Assembly: GCA_937922235.1 (NCBI GenBank)
Contig: CAKZVC010000041.1
Coordinates: forward strand, 1 to 43,220
DNA from: an uncultured Acidimicrobiales bacterium
GTDB lineage: Bacteria > Actinomycetota > Acidimicrobiia > Acidimicrobiales > SHLQ01
Length of the DNA stretch: 43,220 nt
Direction: 5' to 3'
In this document: positions 7,238 to 20,000 of the stretch, one piece after another
How positions within the stretch are numbered: the first letter of the stretch is position 1
How the letters are laid out: the number at the start of each line of letters is the position of its first letter
Notes under the pieces: model-generated
Told to the model about the DNA's origin: nothing
The model's database searches: none
The model's input: the letters and a program-made list of their open reading frames with translations, nothing else
Position numbers and translations under genes: made by a program

Positions 7238-7540
7238 TCACACTGCGCGCAGCAGCGCCGTCGTCGCTGCGGCACCCAGCACGACGACGATGAACGGTGC
7301 TCGGCGCCACACGAGCAGCCCCGCAACAGCGACGCCAGCCAACCGCTCATCGAGCACCAGCGTCTTACCGTTCGCGACGGTCAGCTGCACGATGACCGCC
7401 ATGACAACGGCCGCAGGGATCAGGCTGGCGGCACGGGCGAGTGCTGGCCGACGCTCGAGAAGCGGGCCGACAAGGAAGCCTCCGGCCAGCCGCTGACCCC
7501 ACACGCCGATGGTGAGAGCGATGATCGCAAGAACGGTCAT
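7238..7540 (-). CDS. azlD: AzlD family branched-chain amino acid export subunit
   Basis: A 100-residue protein made almost wholly of hydrophobic helices (VLAIIALTIGVWGQRLAGG, ASLIPAAVVMAVIVQLTVA, LAGVAVAGLLVW, IVVVLGAAATTALL). This is the size and layout of AzlD, the small partner of AzlC in export of branched-chain or related amino acids. Its ATG at 7540 overlaps the TGA of azlC in an ATGA junction, so the two are translationally coupled. The next gene downstream is the TauD-type dioxygenase, which has its own promoter. Confidence 0.85.
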   Translation of the reverse strand: MTVLAIIALTIGVWGQRLAGGFLVGPLLERRPALARAASLIPAAVVMAVIVQLTVANGKTLVLDERLAGVAVAGLLVWRRAPFIVVVLGAAATTALLRAV

Positions 7541-8244
7541 GACGCCTCCTCCGACGATGTCGACTCGTTCGACAGCAGGATCGCGATCGCGACCCCACCA
7601 AGGCTCAAGATGATCGGCAAGCCCGCAGGCACGAAGGGCAACAGCACGACACACAGCAGGCCGCCAGCGATTCCCGCAGTGCGGCCGTCGCGGGTGCGCA
7701 GCAGGTTTCCGATGATGGCGAGAAGCGCTGCGGGGAAGACAGCATCAAGCCCGAGGCGCTGGGTATCGCCAAGCACATCGCCCAAGAACGTACCGACAGC
7801 GATACCGATGAACCAACCGACGTACATTCCTGCCGTGGTGCGCCAGAACTCGCGCTCGACGCCCTCAGGTGTTGGTTGCTGGACGGCAATGGCCACGTTC
7901 GGGTCGAACGCGTTGAGCGATGCAGCGACTCGCCGAAGTGTCCCCGTCGGAAGCCGTGGTGTCAGGCTGACCGCAAGAATGCCGAACCGGGTGGCCACGA
8001 TGATCCCAGCGATGATCGCCGCCCACTCTCCCCCGCCAGCTTCCTTCACCGCGAGGTAGGCGAATTGCGACGTTGCCGAGAAGATCACCGACGACGCAAC
8101 GAATGCACGAATCGCAGACGTGCCGTTGTCGATGAGCACCACCTGAAGGGTCACGCCAAGCGAGAAGAACGTGATCGCCATCGTCGCAAAGTCGGCGAGC
8201 GAAAGCCGCGGTGCAGGAGAAGCGGCAACTGGCTCGGCGGACAT
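7537..8244 (-). CDS. azlC: AzlC family branched-chain amino acid permease
   Basis: A 235-residue polytopic membrane protein matching the AzlC pattern: ITFFSLGVTLQVVLIDNG in the first helix, FVASSVIFSATSQFAYL, RFGILAVSLTPRL, and a membrane-embedded FPAALLAIIGNLLRTRDGR. With AzlD it should form an exporter of branched-chain amino acids or analogues in the cytoplasmic membrane. It is expressed from a leaderless-type promoter (TAGTGT, 6 nt before ATG 8244) and is followed by azlD with a 4-nt overlap. Confidence 0.9.
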   Translation of the reverse strand: MSAEPVAASPAPRLSLADFATMAITFFSLGVTLQVVLIDNGTSAIRAFVASSVIFSATSQFAYLAVKEAGGGEWAAIIAGIIVATRFGILAVSLTPRLPTGTLRRVAASLNAFDPNVAIAVQQPTPEGVEREFWRTTAGMYVGWFIGIAVGTFLGDVLGDTQRLGLDAVFPAALLAIIGNLLRTRDGRTAGIAGGLLCVVLLPFVPAGLPIILSLGGVAIAILLSNESTSSEEAS

Positions 8245-8250
8245 TCGCCA

Positions 8251-8256
8251 ACACTA
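8251..8256 (-). promoter_or_regulatory. Leaderless-type -10 box of azlC
   Basis: TAGTGT on the minus strand, 6 nt before ATG 8244. No Shine-Dalgarno is visible. Confidence 0.5.
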
Positions 8257-8296
8257 GGTCTCCGAATCAAACGCACCCGAACTGACGCGTCGCCTG

Positions 8297-8361
8297 CCAA
8301 AACGAGAAACGGCCGCCGCCCAGTAAGCCAACGCACGTCTGCGTCCACTCACTGGGACGGC
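8297..8361 (-). terminator. Rho-independent terminator of the EF-Tu gene
   Basis: Read on the minus strand, GCCGTCCCAGT pairs with ACTGGGCGGCGGC, with an inner hairpin GACGCA/TGCGT. A T-rich tract (TTTCTCGTTTT) follows at 8297-8310. It lies 26 nt after the EF-Tu stop codon. Confidence 0.75.
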
Positions 8362-8387
8362 GAACCGTCAACCGATTGTTCCGTCAG

Positions 8388-9566
<1,179 letters not shown>

Positions 9567-9876
9567 GACTCTCTCCTTTCGACGCGCGTCCACACGGTGT
9601 GAACGCGTTGCATGGCTGAAGTGCAGGCGTGCGAACGCGCTACTGCACTTCGTGTCGGAACCCTTCGCACCCATTGGGGTACGCATCGATCACTCGTTTG
9701 TCGGGACCCTTTCCTAGGGCTCCGACGAAGCAGGAAAGGGTCAGGCTCGAACGCCTGAGAGCGCGACAAATGAGGCGTCTGAGAAGACACTCAATTCGAA
9801 GATGCAAAAGTCGCGCATGCCTGCAGTGTGGTTCATCAACCGGCGTTGGTCAACGAGATGTTTGCCACAGCTCGAC
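9567..9876. other. 310-nt leader region of EF-Tu with a hairpin
   Basis: This gap contains the EF-Tu Shine-Dalgarno and an 11-bp perfect hairpin at 9705-9742 (listed separately). No coding frame with plausible features, tRNA or further repeat was seen. It should hold the EF-Tu promoter; no convincing -35/-10 pair was identified. Confidence 0.5.
9705..9742. promoter_or_regulatory. Perfect 11-bp hairpin upstream of EF-Tu
   Basis: GACCCTTTCCT at 9705-9715 is the exact reverse complement of AGGAAAGGGTC at 9732-9742, with a 16-nt loop. There is no T-tract on either side, so a simple terminator is unlikely. It lies about 140 nt upstream of the EF-Tu start. It could be a leader structure, an operator or another intergenic palindrome. 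Confidence 0.6.
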
Positions 9877-10482
9877 CTAGCAGCTGCTATCGAAGTAGCT
9901 CGAGACAGCCGCACCCGCAGAACGGACTGCTTCGTCTCCGAAGTACTTGGGATCGAGCGGGTTCGCGACCTCGATATCCCAACCAGCAGCCTCAAGAGCG
10001 GCGTTGAACGAGATGTAGGTCTGCTGCAACGTCGTGAAGTCAGCAGCTATGTCTGCTGGGGGCTCAATCGCTTCGTAGAGCGCCGTTTGCTCGAGCGTGA
10101 ACTCGGCCACTTTGTCAGTCTTGCTTCGATCCTCTGGCGGGAAGTTGAGAGATAGCTGCCTCAGAGCACCGAACCCCTCACAGAAGTCGCTGCTTCGAAC
10201 AACCTCGGGTGCAGTGGTTGTGGTGGTCTCCGCCACGGTCGTCGTTGTTTCGGCTTCGGTCGTTGTGGCGTCAGCCTCGGTTGTGGTCGTCTCGGCAGGT
10301 GCAGTCGTCGTGGTCTCAGCCTCGACTTCTTCGATTGCCGAACTGCCGGCGGAGTCCGCGGACTCGGCTTCGACAGCTGAATCTGTGGCTGGCGCAACCT
10401 GGTCGGAAACCGTGGGTGAGCTGCCGCCCCCACAAGCACCGAGTGCCAATGCCAGTACGCACATCATGATGAATCGCCGCAT
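9877..10482 (-). CDS. Secreted lipoprotein with Thr-rich linker
   Basis: 201 residues. The signal peptide ends in lipobox L-G-A-C at about 14-17, so Cys17 should be lipidated. A linker rich in ETTTT and EAETTTT repeats (about 50-95) is followed by a compact helical-looking domain from SSDFCEGFGALRQLSLNF to YFDSSC with two Cys residues that could form a disulfide. The ATG at 10482 has a GGAAGAG Shine-Dalgarno. No family is recognised. It is divergent from the desaturase gene. Confidence 0.75.
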   Translation of the reverse strand: MRRFIMMCVLALALGACGGGSSPTVSDQVAPATDSAVEAESADSAGSSAIEEVEAETTTTAPAETTTTEADATTTEAETTTTVAETTTTTAPEVVRSSDFCEGFGALRQLSLNFPPEDRSKTDKVAEFTLEQTALYEAIEPPADIAADFTTLQQTYISFNAALEAAGWDIEVANPLDPKYFGDEAVRSAGAAVSSYFDSSC

Positions 10483-10594
10483 ATCTCTTCCGATCGCTGG
10501 TAACCGCTAGGAGAACTATCGGCGCACGAATGCTGGCCCTGAGTTGCCCAGCACACACGTTGTGAATCACTTCCCAAGGCGTCACTCTTGCTGG

Positions 10595-11371
10595 GTGACT
10601 GTGACCGCCCCGAAGACTGCGTACCCAACTATTGCGTTGGCAGCCGTCAATCTGGCGGTTTACATCGAGACCACCGTCGTCGGCCTCAGCGGGGCGGTTC
10701 CGTGGTGGGTAGCGACGGGGTGCAACACCTTGTGGGCCTACGTGGCCTACACGCCATTGCACGAGTCGGTGCATCGCAACGTCGACCGCAATCGCCCATG
10801 GGTCAACACGATGGTTGGCATGTTCGGGGCCATCCCGCTGTTCCACAATGTCGAGCTGCACAAGCTGACACACCTCGGTCATCACGCCCACCTGAACAAC
10901 CCCGAGAAAGACACCGACCACTGGGTGGCTGGGTCGAATCCAATCTCGGTGCTGGCGCGCTGCGCAACCCTGTTCGCCGTCCACTATGTGCAAGGCATTC
11001 GTCTTGCACGAAACTCATCGACGTCTGCCGCTCGTCTTCGCCGCGCCGCATGGCAGAACTCGCTGACGATCCTGCCGATTCTGCTCACCGGCTTCTTCAT
11101 CTCCTGGCCGCTGGCGATAGCCGTGCAGGTTGTCCCCGGACTATTGGCTGCGACAATCCTTGGCCTGACGTTCGACTGGCTTCCACATCATCCGCACGAC
11201 AGCTCCGACGCCCGTGCGGGCACCCGCATCATCGAAGCGCCCGGCATCTGGAACACGGTGCTCACCTACGTCTATCTCTGGCAGAACTACCACCAGGCCC
11301 ACCACGTGCGGCCGACGATTCCGTTCTACCTCTACCGCCAGCAACACGAGCTCGATCAGTCGCAGCGATAG
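10595..11371 (+). CDS. Membrane fatty acid desaturase / hydroxylase family protein
   Basis: About 258 residues with membrane helices and the three His boxes of the di-iron membrane desaturase/hydroxylase superfamily: HESVH, HLGHHAH and HQAHH. A conserved-looking W-L-P-H-H-P-H lies between the second and third boxes. It probably oxidises an acyl chain or a carotenoid at the membrane. The short length is closer to carotene-hydroxylase-like and small desaturase members. The start is uncertain: GTG 10595 or GTG 10601 gives the best N-terminus (M-T-V-T-A-P-K-T); a TTG at 10544 would add 17 unconvincing residues. The 3' end overlaps the convergent gene by 16 nt. Confidence 0.85.
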   Translation: MTVTAPKTAYPTIALAAVNLAVYIETTVVGLSGAVPWWVATGCNTLWAYVAYTPLHESVHRNVDRNRPWVNTMVGMFGAIPLFHNVELHKLTHLGHHAHLNNPEKDTDHWVAGSNPISVLARCATLFAVHYVQGIRLARNSSTSAARLRRAAWQNSLTILPILLTGFFISWPLAIAVQVVPGLLAATILGLTFDWLPHHPHDSSDARAGTRIIEAPGIWNTVLTYVYLWQNYHQAHHVRPTIPFYLYRQQHELDQSQR

Positions 11372-13878
11372 GTATCGGATCTCACAACTTCGGCGAGGAC
11401 TCCACCTTCAATAGTCCTATCGCCAACGAATCTGAACGACGGCGAGTACGGGTCTTCTGGAATCACAGCAATGACACAGCTCGACGAGGCTTGGTATCGA
11501 TCATCGATAGCGAGTTCGACGCCAAGTACTTTTTCGAATTCGCTGGAAGTCAGGCCTTGGACAGTGGAGTCGTTCAGGAAGAGCTCCAACTCGAGTTGTG
11601 CAATGAAGCTCACTGCTCTGGGCATCACGTAGAACGTGATGCTCCCGAACGGCTCGATATCGACCTCGTGTTTCCCCGCGGGCATCGAGTCGCCAAGTGG
11701 CCCAAGGGTAGAGATCGTGGCTGGAGCGAGAGTTCGTTGTGTCCCTCCCCAATCGATCGTCGCAGTCTGGGATCCCTTGTTCACGACATTCAGCGCATGC
11801 TCCGCACCGACCACCATGCACAACGGCTGTGTCATGAACTCGGAGATCGTGATCCATGCCCCGTTACCCAGGACATCACAGTCCTGTCCAGCTGCTTCCA
11901 CCGAGAGTTCGGCCGTCCAATCGTCGGCTTCGGTTGGGAGCAGCGCTCGTACTTCGGCAGCCGACCTTGTGAGCTTCTCTAGCGTTGCACTGCGGCCTGT
12001 CTCTCCCTCGGTCGGGTTCGCAATGATCGATATCCGTCGAAAGTTCCACGCCTCGCAGACGTCGTGGGCGAACCCATGGGGCGCTTCGTAGATGTACGCG
12101 TACTCAGGAGAAAAGGTTCGAGTGATCGTTCCCCCTGAGCGTTCGATGCAGTCGACGAACCGGCGAAACGCTTGTTCAAGCTCTTCCTCGGTCACTCCAT
12201 CTCGGAGTGCATCCGTTTGTTCGGGCGAGATTGGCCCATCTCGCCCTGTTGACGAACCTGTCAGCGCAGCTTCCACACGCTCGTTGATCGTGTTTGCGCA
12301 GAGAGTGACACGGGGATCGAACTCGTCTCGCCCGCCAACAAGGACTTCACCATCGGAGCCAAGACTGATCTCCAGTCCCGCCTGCTCCGGAGTCTCGAGC
12401 ACCTCGAGACATTCATCAAACTCTTCGGACGACGAGCTGGACTCGATTGGTTCATCATCGGCGACGGCATCGGAAAAGTCGGAAACCCACAGCGATGAGT
12501 CTTGTTCGTTGTCCTCAAGGGCAGCCGACAGCTGACTTCCGAGAACGAAGAGTTGATTGTTCAGGATGAACATGTCGGTCATTGTCCCCGATGGAAGCTC
12601 ACCCAACTCACGAACATCACCGCTGTTTCCATCGATGTCGATAAGGGCCACGCCAGTCTCCGGCTCCCCCACCCACTCGATGGCTACGAGTACACCATCG
12701 GCGTGGGCTTCAAGCACGGGAGTGAGCCCGAACGAATTCTCCGTGAAGACACGATCGATGATGTTCCAGTCGGCCCCGTCATTCGAGTGCCACACGAGTG
12801 CACTCGATGTGTTGGGCGAACCCTCCTCGACCGTTTCGACAAGTTGTCCGTCGATGACCTGGAATTCTTCGCCAGTGGTTGTACTTGCTGCAACAAACCC
12901 CGCATCACTTGCTGCGACACGCAGGTGAGCGCCATCGGCGAGCCCCAATGCGTCGTTCGAAAGAATGAGAAGCTCGTCACCGACCGAACCATCCACCGCG
13001 ATTGAACCGCCAGAACCCTCAGCCAGCACATTCCATGAGGCCCCATCGGTAGAGCTGAGCACCTGTGTCAGTCCAGGAAACTCGGAGACATCAGTGAGCG
13101 TGACGACAGCATCTCGACCGTGTGCAATCGCCGACTCAAGCTGCGTCATTTCATCATCAATCACCGGCAACTCGATCGGCGACCACGTCTCGCCATCTGT
13201 AGTTCGGTACCCAACAGGAACAACCCCATCTCGGAACTCGCTACCGAAAACCCAGAGAGCACCATCGCTTGTCGACACAATGTGGGAGAACGAGACCCCC
13301 GACGGAACGATTCTTCCCGCAGGGTCATCAAGCGATCCGAAGTCGTGATCGATAACCTCCCAGTTCTTGCCGTCGGTCGATCGCCAGATGGCGCCACGCT
13401 TTCTGGCTTGGGCGACGTTGTCCTCGAAAACGATCCGCCACTCGAAACCAACCGCCCAGGCGCTGCCATCGATCTGTGTCGCACCAGCGACCATCACGGC
13501 GTTGGCCGGGTCACGGGGTGGGAATGGTTCGACGATCTTCTCCCACGTTGCCTCGGCAAGATTCGCGGGGAGTTTTGGGAGTGCCCTGGCCTCAGGGTCA
13601 GCGAGAAGCGTCGACGCCGAATCGTCCCGCAGGGCCGCAGCGATCAGACCGGCGAGGGCGATCACTACGACGAGCGCAGCGGCAGCGAGCGCTGGTCGCC
13701 AATCGCCACCCGGCCGATGCGTAGCTGCATCGAGCAGCTCAACTTCAGGAACACGAACAACAGCGTCATGGCCGAGATCATCCTCGCTATGCCACTCAGG
13801 TTCGCGACCGAGCACTTCGGAGATATCGACAGGGTCTGCGATCGAGTCGATGTGACTTCGCAGTCGGGTCTCAAGCAT
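11356..13878 (-). CDS. Membrane Asp-box (BNR) repeat protein, putative anti-sigma partner
   Basis: 840 residues. A short cytoplasmic segment (1-60) is followed by one transmembrane helix (about 62-83) and a long extracellular region. That region carries four Asp-box motifs of form S/T-x-D-G-x-x-W: WRSTDGKNW, YRTTDGETW, LSSTDGASW and WHSNDGADW. These occur in sialidase-like and YCF48-like beta-propellers. A Cys-containing region lies towards the C-terminus. The ATG at 13878 overlaps the stop of the ECF sigma gene by 8 nt, so the two are coupled. That layout suggests a membrane sensor that holds the sigma factor, but no classic zinc anti-sigma motif (HxxxCxxC) is present. It ends 16 nt inside the convergent desaturase gene. 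Confidence 0.75.
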   Translation of the reverse strand: MLETRLRSHIDSIADPVDISEVLGREPEWHSEDDLGHDAVVRVPEVELLDAATHRPGGDWRPALAAAALVVVIALAGLIAAALRDDSASTLLADPEARALPKLPANLAEATWEKIVEPFPPRDPANAVMVAGATQIDGSAWAVGFEWRIVFEDNVAQARKRGAIWRSTDGKNWEVIDHDFGSLDDPAGRIVPSGVSFSHIVSTSDGALWVFGSEFRDGVVPVGYRTTDGETWSPIELPVIDDEMTQLESAIAHGRDAVVTLTDVSEFPGLTQVLSSTDGASWNVLAEGSGGSIAVDGSVGDELLILSNDALGLADGAHLRVAASDAGFVAASTTTGEEFQVIDGQLVETVEEGSPNTSSALVWHSNDGADWNIIDRVFTENSFGLTPVLEAHADGVLVAIEWVGEPETGVALIDIDGNSGDVRELGELPSGTMTDMFILNNQLFVLGSQLSAALEDNEQDSSLWVSDFSDAVADDEPIESSSSSEEFDECLEVLETPEQAGLEISLGSDGEVLVGGRDEFDPRVTLCANTINERVEAALTGSSTGRDGPISPEQTDALRDGVTEEELEQAFRRFVDCIERSGGTITRTFSPEYAYIYEAPHGFAHDVCEAWNFRRISIIANPTEGETGRSATLEKLTRSAAEVRALLPTEADDWTAELSVEAAGQDCDVLGNGAWITISEFMTQPLCMVVGAEHALNVVNKGSQTATIDWGGTQRTLAPATISTLGPLGDSMPAGKHEVDIEPFGSITFYVMPRAVSFIAQLELELFLNDSTVQGLTSSEFEKVLGVELAIDDRYQASSSCVIAVIPEDPYSPSFRFVGDRTIEGGVLAEVVRSDTYRCD

Positions 13879-14335
13879 TGCGGCCAACCTCCAAGTTCTC
13901 GCGCAAACGTTTCATGCCGCGTTCGACATGGTTCTGGACCGAACTTCGTGCGCAGCCGAGCAGTTCGGCAGTCTCCCGATGCGTAAGTCCAAACCCTTCG
14001 ACAAGCACGACCGCTTGTCGTTGGCGAGGACTCAAAACAGCGAGCGCGTCCTCGAGTCCATGATCCCGGTAGTGATCCTCACTAGTTGCTGAGCCAACGA
14101 GCGGCGCTGGCCGCTGTCGAGACTGCTGCCGGCTCGCCCAGCGCTCGGCCGTGCGGTAGACGTACCCCGCACGGTTCTCCATCATGGAAACGCGATCCCA
14201 TAAGCGCCAGGCCACGGCGAACCCCTCAGCGGTCGCGTCACGGCCGACCTCGGGTCCGAATCGACTCACAAGAGCTCGGCGAACGAGCGGTTCGGCGTCA
14301 ACGAAGAACGCTTCGAACGCCTCCGCTGCAGTCAT
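13871..14335 (-). CDS. ECF-type RNA polymerase sigma factor
   Basis: A 154-residue two-domain sigma factor. Region 2 is divergent (FGPEVGRDATAEGFAVAWRLWDRV, GYVYRTAERW). Region 4 is clear: ALAVLSPRQRQAVVLVEGFGLTHRETAELLGCARSSVQNHVERGMKRLR, with the helix-turn-helix in the second half. It should direct RNA polymerase to an ECF-type promoter set. The ATG at 14335 is preferred over GTG 14350 because GAGAGG lies about 7 nt upstream. The stop overlaps the start of the Asp-box membrane protein, its likely regulator. Confidence 0.88.
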   Translation of the reverse strand: MTAAEAFEAFFVDAEPLVRRALVSRFGPEVGRDATAEGFAVAWRLWDRVSMMENRAGYVYRTAERWASRQQSRQRPAPLVGSATSEDHYRDHGLEDALAVLSPRQRQAVVLVEGFGLTHRETAELLGCARSSVQNHVERGMKRLRENLEVGRNA

Positions 14336-14454
14336 CGATACGCCTCTCACACCCTTCTAAGGCACAGCTGTGATCCGCTGCACCACAAGCATTGTCACAA
14401 ATCTTCAGGTCCGCTGCCTGTGTCGAGGAGTGAGACCTCCTCCAGAGCGAGCAG

Positions 14455-15051
14455 CTACCGACGCCAGGGAAGCCGGGGTTGCCGCATGAATCCGACCTGG
14501 CCGAGCGATTCACCGTTGGGACCAAAGGCTGACATCGTCGGTGGTCGCTTGGGGTTGTAAATCACGATGGCATAGCCATGACTGGCGACCGGGCGCGGCT
14601 CCCGGTCGGAGAATCGAAGCTCAGCGACCCCGACACCTAACTGCATTCGAAAGCTCACTGGACCGCTGCCGTAGCTTGCGCCGTCGTAACGCGCGAAATC
14701 GCACGGCTCGGCGAAGTCGGGAAAGTGTCGCCATGAGCCGATCATCTCGTTGTGTACCACGAGCTCGTCGATTGTTGGGCGACTAGCGAGGTCGGCGCCC
14801 GGTGACGCTCCACCTCCCCCAGTCGACCTCCAGACGCCATTCGACCGCACGAAGTTATAGCTCTCGTCGACCGGCTCACCACTGTGCCCTCGTCGCACGA
14901 ACCAAGTCGTTGCGTGATCGCCAAAGATCTCGAAGTCGAGCAGAACATGCCTATTGCGTCGCGTGAGCTTCTGCGGTTGGTCGGGAACCACCCCGGTGTT
15001 CAAAATCCCGAGCGCCACTTCGTGAAGCGGCGGCGACTCGTTCACATTCAT
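14455..15051 (-). CDS. Conserved-looking hypothetical protein (198 aa)
   Basis: No family recognised. It is soluble with no signal peptide or membrane segment. A Gly-rich STGGGGASPG stretch lies near the middle, and aromatic-rich segments follow (MIGSWRHFPDFAEPCDFARYDG, HGYAIVIYNP). The start is well supported: ATG 15051 with a GGAGGTG Shine-Dalgarno 8 nt upstream. It is divergent from polX, with 84 nt between starts. Confidence 0.6.
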   Translation of the reverse strand: MNVNESPPLHEVALGILNTGVVPDQPQKLTRRNRHVLLDFEIFGDHATTWFVRRGHSGEPVDESYNFVRSNGVWRSTGGGGASPGADLASRPTIDELVVHNEMIGSWRHFPDFAEPCDFARYDGASYGSGPVSFRMQLGVGVAELRFSDREPRPVASHGYAIVIYNPKRPPTMSAFGPNGESLGQVGFMRQPRLPWRR

Positions 15052-15123
15052 CCCAGTTCACCTCCACCCGTTAGTCGTTCATCCTCGCGCAACCGAACCT
15101 TGGTCAGTGCTCGCCGATCAACC

Positions 15124-15129
15124 TACGCT
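15124..15129 (+). promoter_or_regulatory. Leaderless-type -10 box of polX
   Basis: TACGCT, 6 nt before ATG 15136. No Shine-Dalgarno. Confidence 0.5.
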
Positions 15130-15135
15130 GCGAGC

Positions 15136-17019
<1,884 letters not shown>

Positions 17020-17023
17020 GTTT

Positions 17024-20000
17024 CTAGAATCCGGTGTCAGCAATAAGGTCAGCGTCGATCCACGAGCGGTCGCCCGTTGGCAACTCAACCAGTGCCTTGA
17101 CCTTGCCGTTTGACAGCTTGCGCGTCCTTCCGTAGCTCCAAATCACCGCGTTGTGGCGAAGCTTGAATACGCCGGCGTCTGCACCCACGTCGATCGAGCG
17201 GCTTCGTGGCGCGTTCGTCACCGAGACGAGGTACTCCTTGCGCACGAACATCCAACGAAGCACACCGAACACGAGTGGAGCGAACGCAAGAGTTGACAGC
17301 TGAACCGAAGTCAGTCGGACCTGGAGGAGACCGACGAACAGAGCCGAGAATCGTTCGACGAGCTCGGCCGGGGTCTCGATGCCTGGAGCGTCGGTGATGT
17401 TGGTGCTCTGACTGGCCGGAGACAACACATTGACGCTGAATACCTGGACATCCGCCGTGGCTTCAGCGCCAGAGTCATCGGTCACGGTGTAAGAGAAGGC
17501 AAGGGTGCCAGCGAAGCTCGGCGGCACAGACACCACAACCTCGTTACCGTCGATCTCGACTGATCCGACGCTTGGTTGCGAGACCGAAACAATTCGAGCG
17601 TTGTCGCCGATCGTGTCGTTCCCCAGGACATCGAAGCGAACGGTGTTTTCGGCCGCGCCAAAGGAGTCGTCCATGGCGTCAATCTCCGCGAAGGCGAGTT
17701 GCGGTGGCACTGAACTTGGGGTGGCAACCGGCTCGCTGATCGTTGGCGAGGTAGAGGCAGCTGGGAGCGCGGTCGTCGAAGTAGTTGATGTGCTTGTGGT
17801 CGTAGTCGAGGTCGTGGTTGTTGTGCTCGTGGACGATGTGGCTTGTGTCGTAGGCGCAGTGGCTTGTGTCGTCGGAGGTGGTTGCGTCGTTGGAGGAGCC
17901 GTTGTTGGCGGAACCGTGGTCGGTGGCGGCGTCACCGGAGCCACCGTCCATACGAACGTGGTTGTGTCCGTTCCGCCATTCGCATCGGATGCAGTCACGA
18001 CGACCATGGCCGACTCAGCACTCGTCGGCGAGCCAGTCATCGACCCGGTGGACGGGTCAAATGTGATTCCGTTCGGCAAGCCAGTGACCTGCCACGTGAC
18101 GGCGTCTCCGTCAGCGTCAGCAGCGACCGGCGACAGGGTCACGACATCACCAACAACGTTCGATCGAGGGGGCAACTGCGTCACGACGGGAGCACGGTTG
18201 GTGTTGAAGATAATCAGGGTGGCCGCGGTCGAGTCTTGGGAGGAGCCATCGTCGACGGCGATCAATGCCGTGTACGAACCAGCGCTCGCATAGTCAGCAA
18301 CACCACTGATTCGGCCGGTCGCCGGGTTGATTGTCATGCCTGGTGGAAGCCCCGTTGCGGACCAGGTAAGCGTGTCCCCGTCGGGATCAGTTGCTGTGGC
18401 GGAAGCAGTGAGACTTTCGCCTTCAGATATCGCGGTCAGGGCAATCGGGTTGATTACTGGAGGCCGATTGACGTTGCTGACGGTGAGTGAAAGTGGCGCC
18501 GAAACCGCGAGATTCCCATCGCTGACGGTGACGGTTGGCGAGTAGGTTCCAGCACTCGTGAACGACGGCGTACCAGAGATTTCGCCGGTTGCCGGATCGA
18601 TGCTCAGCCCAGTCGGCAGGCCGGCGGCTGACCAGCTCAGTACGTCGCCCTCGGGATCGGTGGCGGACAACGGAAGGCTGAACAGAACTCCCTCGATCGC
18701 AGTCGCGGGCGCTGCGGCCCACAGCGTGGGGGCGAGATTGGCCGGCTGCTCGATAGCCCAACTAAACACGTCAACGTCCGTAAGTGCCCCGTCGGACACA
18801 ACCACCGTGACGGTGTAGCCAGGGAGTGCTGAGGGAGACAGAACGCCGGCAATGGCGCCAGTGGAAGCGTCGATGGTGAGCCCTGAAGGCAATCCAGCCG
18901 CGGTCCACGACAACGTGTCACCGTCGACATCGATCGCCGTGAGCGCCAGCGAGACCGAATCGCCGATCGTGTTGGTCTGCGCTCCCTGAGAGGTGATGAC
19001 GGGCGGCCGGTTCAGATCGCCAACGGTGATTGCGATCGTCGTGGAATCAGTTGCCCCGACCGGATCAGACACCGTGACCGCAACGGTGTAAGTGCCAGCG
19101 CTCGAGAACGATGGCGTTCCCGCTATCACGCCACTGTCGGGGTCGATGGCAAGCCCATCGGGAAGTCCTGGCGCCGACCACGACAGCGTGTCGCCGTCCG
19201 GGTCGAAGGCGGTGAGCGCCTGGCTTACCGGCGAACCTTCGTCCGTCGCGATCGGGCTTGGGGTTGCAACCACGGGCGGTCGGTTCACGTCGATGATGTC
19301 GATCGAGAAGACCGCAGACGCGCTCAGCGCTCCATCAGAAGCAGTGACGACTGGAGAGTAAACGCCTGATGACCCAAAGGTTGGCGTGCCCGAGATCTCA
19401 CCGGTTGCCGAGTCGATTGAGAGTCCTGGCGGCAGGCCGGTTGCCGACCACGTCAGGGCATCAGCATCGGGATCGGTGGCGATGACGGCAAGCGAGAACG
19501 GGCTGTTCTCTGCGCCGAGCTGCGCCCCTGGGTTCGTCACCGACGGGACTCGGTTCACGTTGGTGACCACCCAGCTGATCGCCTCCGATGCATTCACCAT
19601 GCCGTCGGTTGCGGTGATGAGCGGGGTGTAGGTTCCCGCAGCATCGAAGGGCAACGTTCCTGTTACCTCACCGGTTGTTGCGTTGATGGTGAGTCCAGGC
19701 GGAAGGCCTGTGGCCGACCACGAAATCGAATCGCCATCCGGGTCGGCCGCAACAAATGGTTCCGCAACGACATCGTCTTCAGCGTTTGTTAGGGGAGATG
19801 GCCTCGTGATGACTGGGGGACGGTTGAGGTTGTTGACCGTCCACACAAAAGACGCCGAGTCCTGGAGCAGTCCGTCGGTGACGTTGACGGTCGGGTTGTA
19901 CACACCAGCTGACGTGAACGGCAGCGTGCCAGTGATTTCACCTGACGCGGCATCTATCGACAGACCGGGAGGCAAACCAGTCGCCGACCACGTCAGAACA

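Noticed and set aside
11636..13005. Plus-strand frames opposite the Asp-box gene
   Set aside because: They lack motifs, and the minus strand has a coherent signal/TM/repeat architecture.
14884..15135. Upstream extension of polX to the ORF start at 14884
   Set aside because: The sequence overlaps the well-supported divergent hypothetical gene and is not conserved-looking; ATG 15136 has a -10 box.
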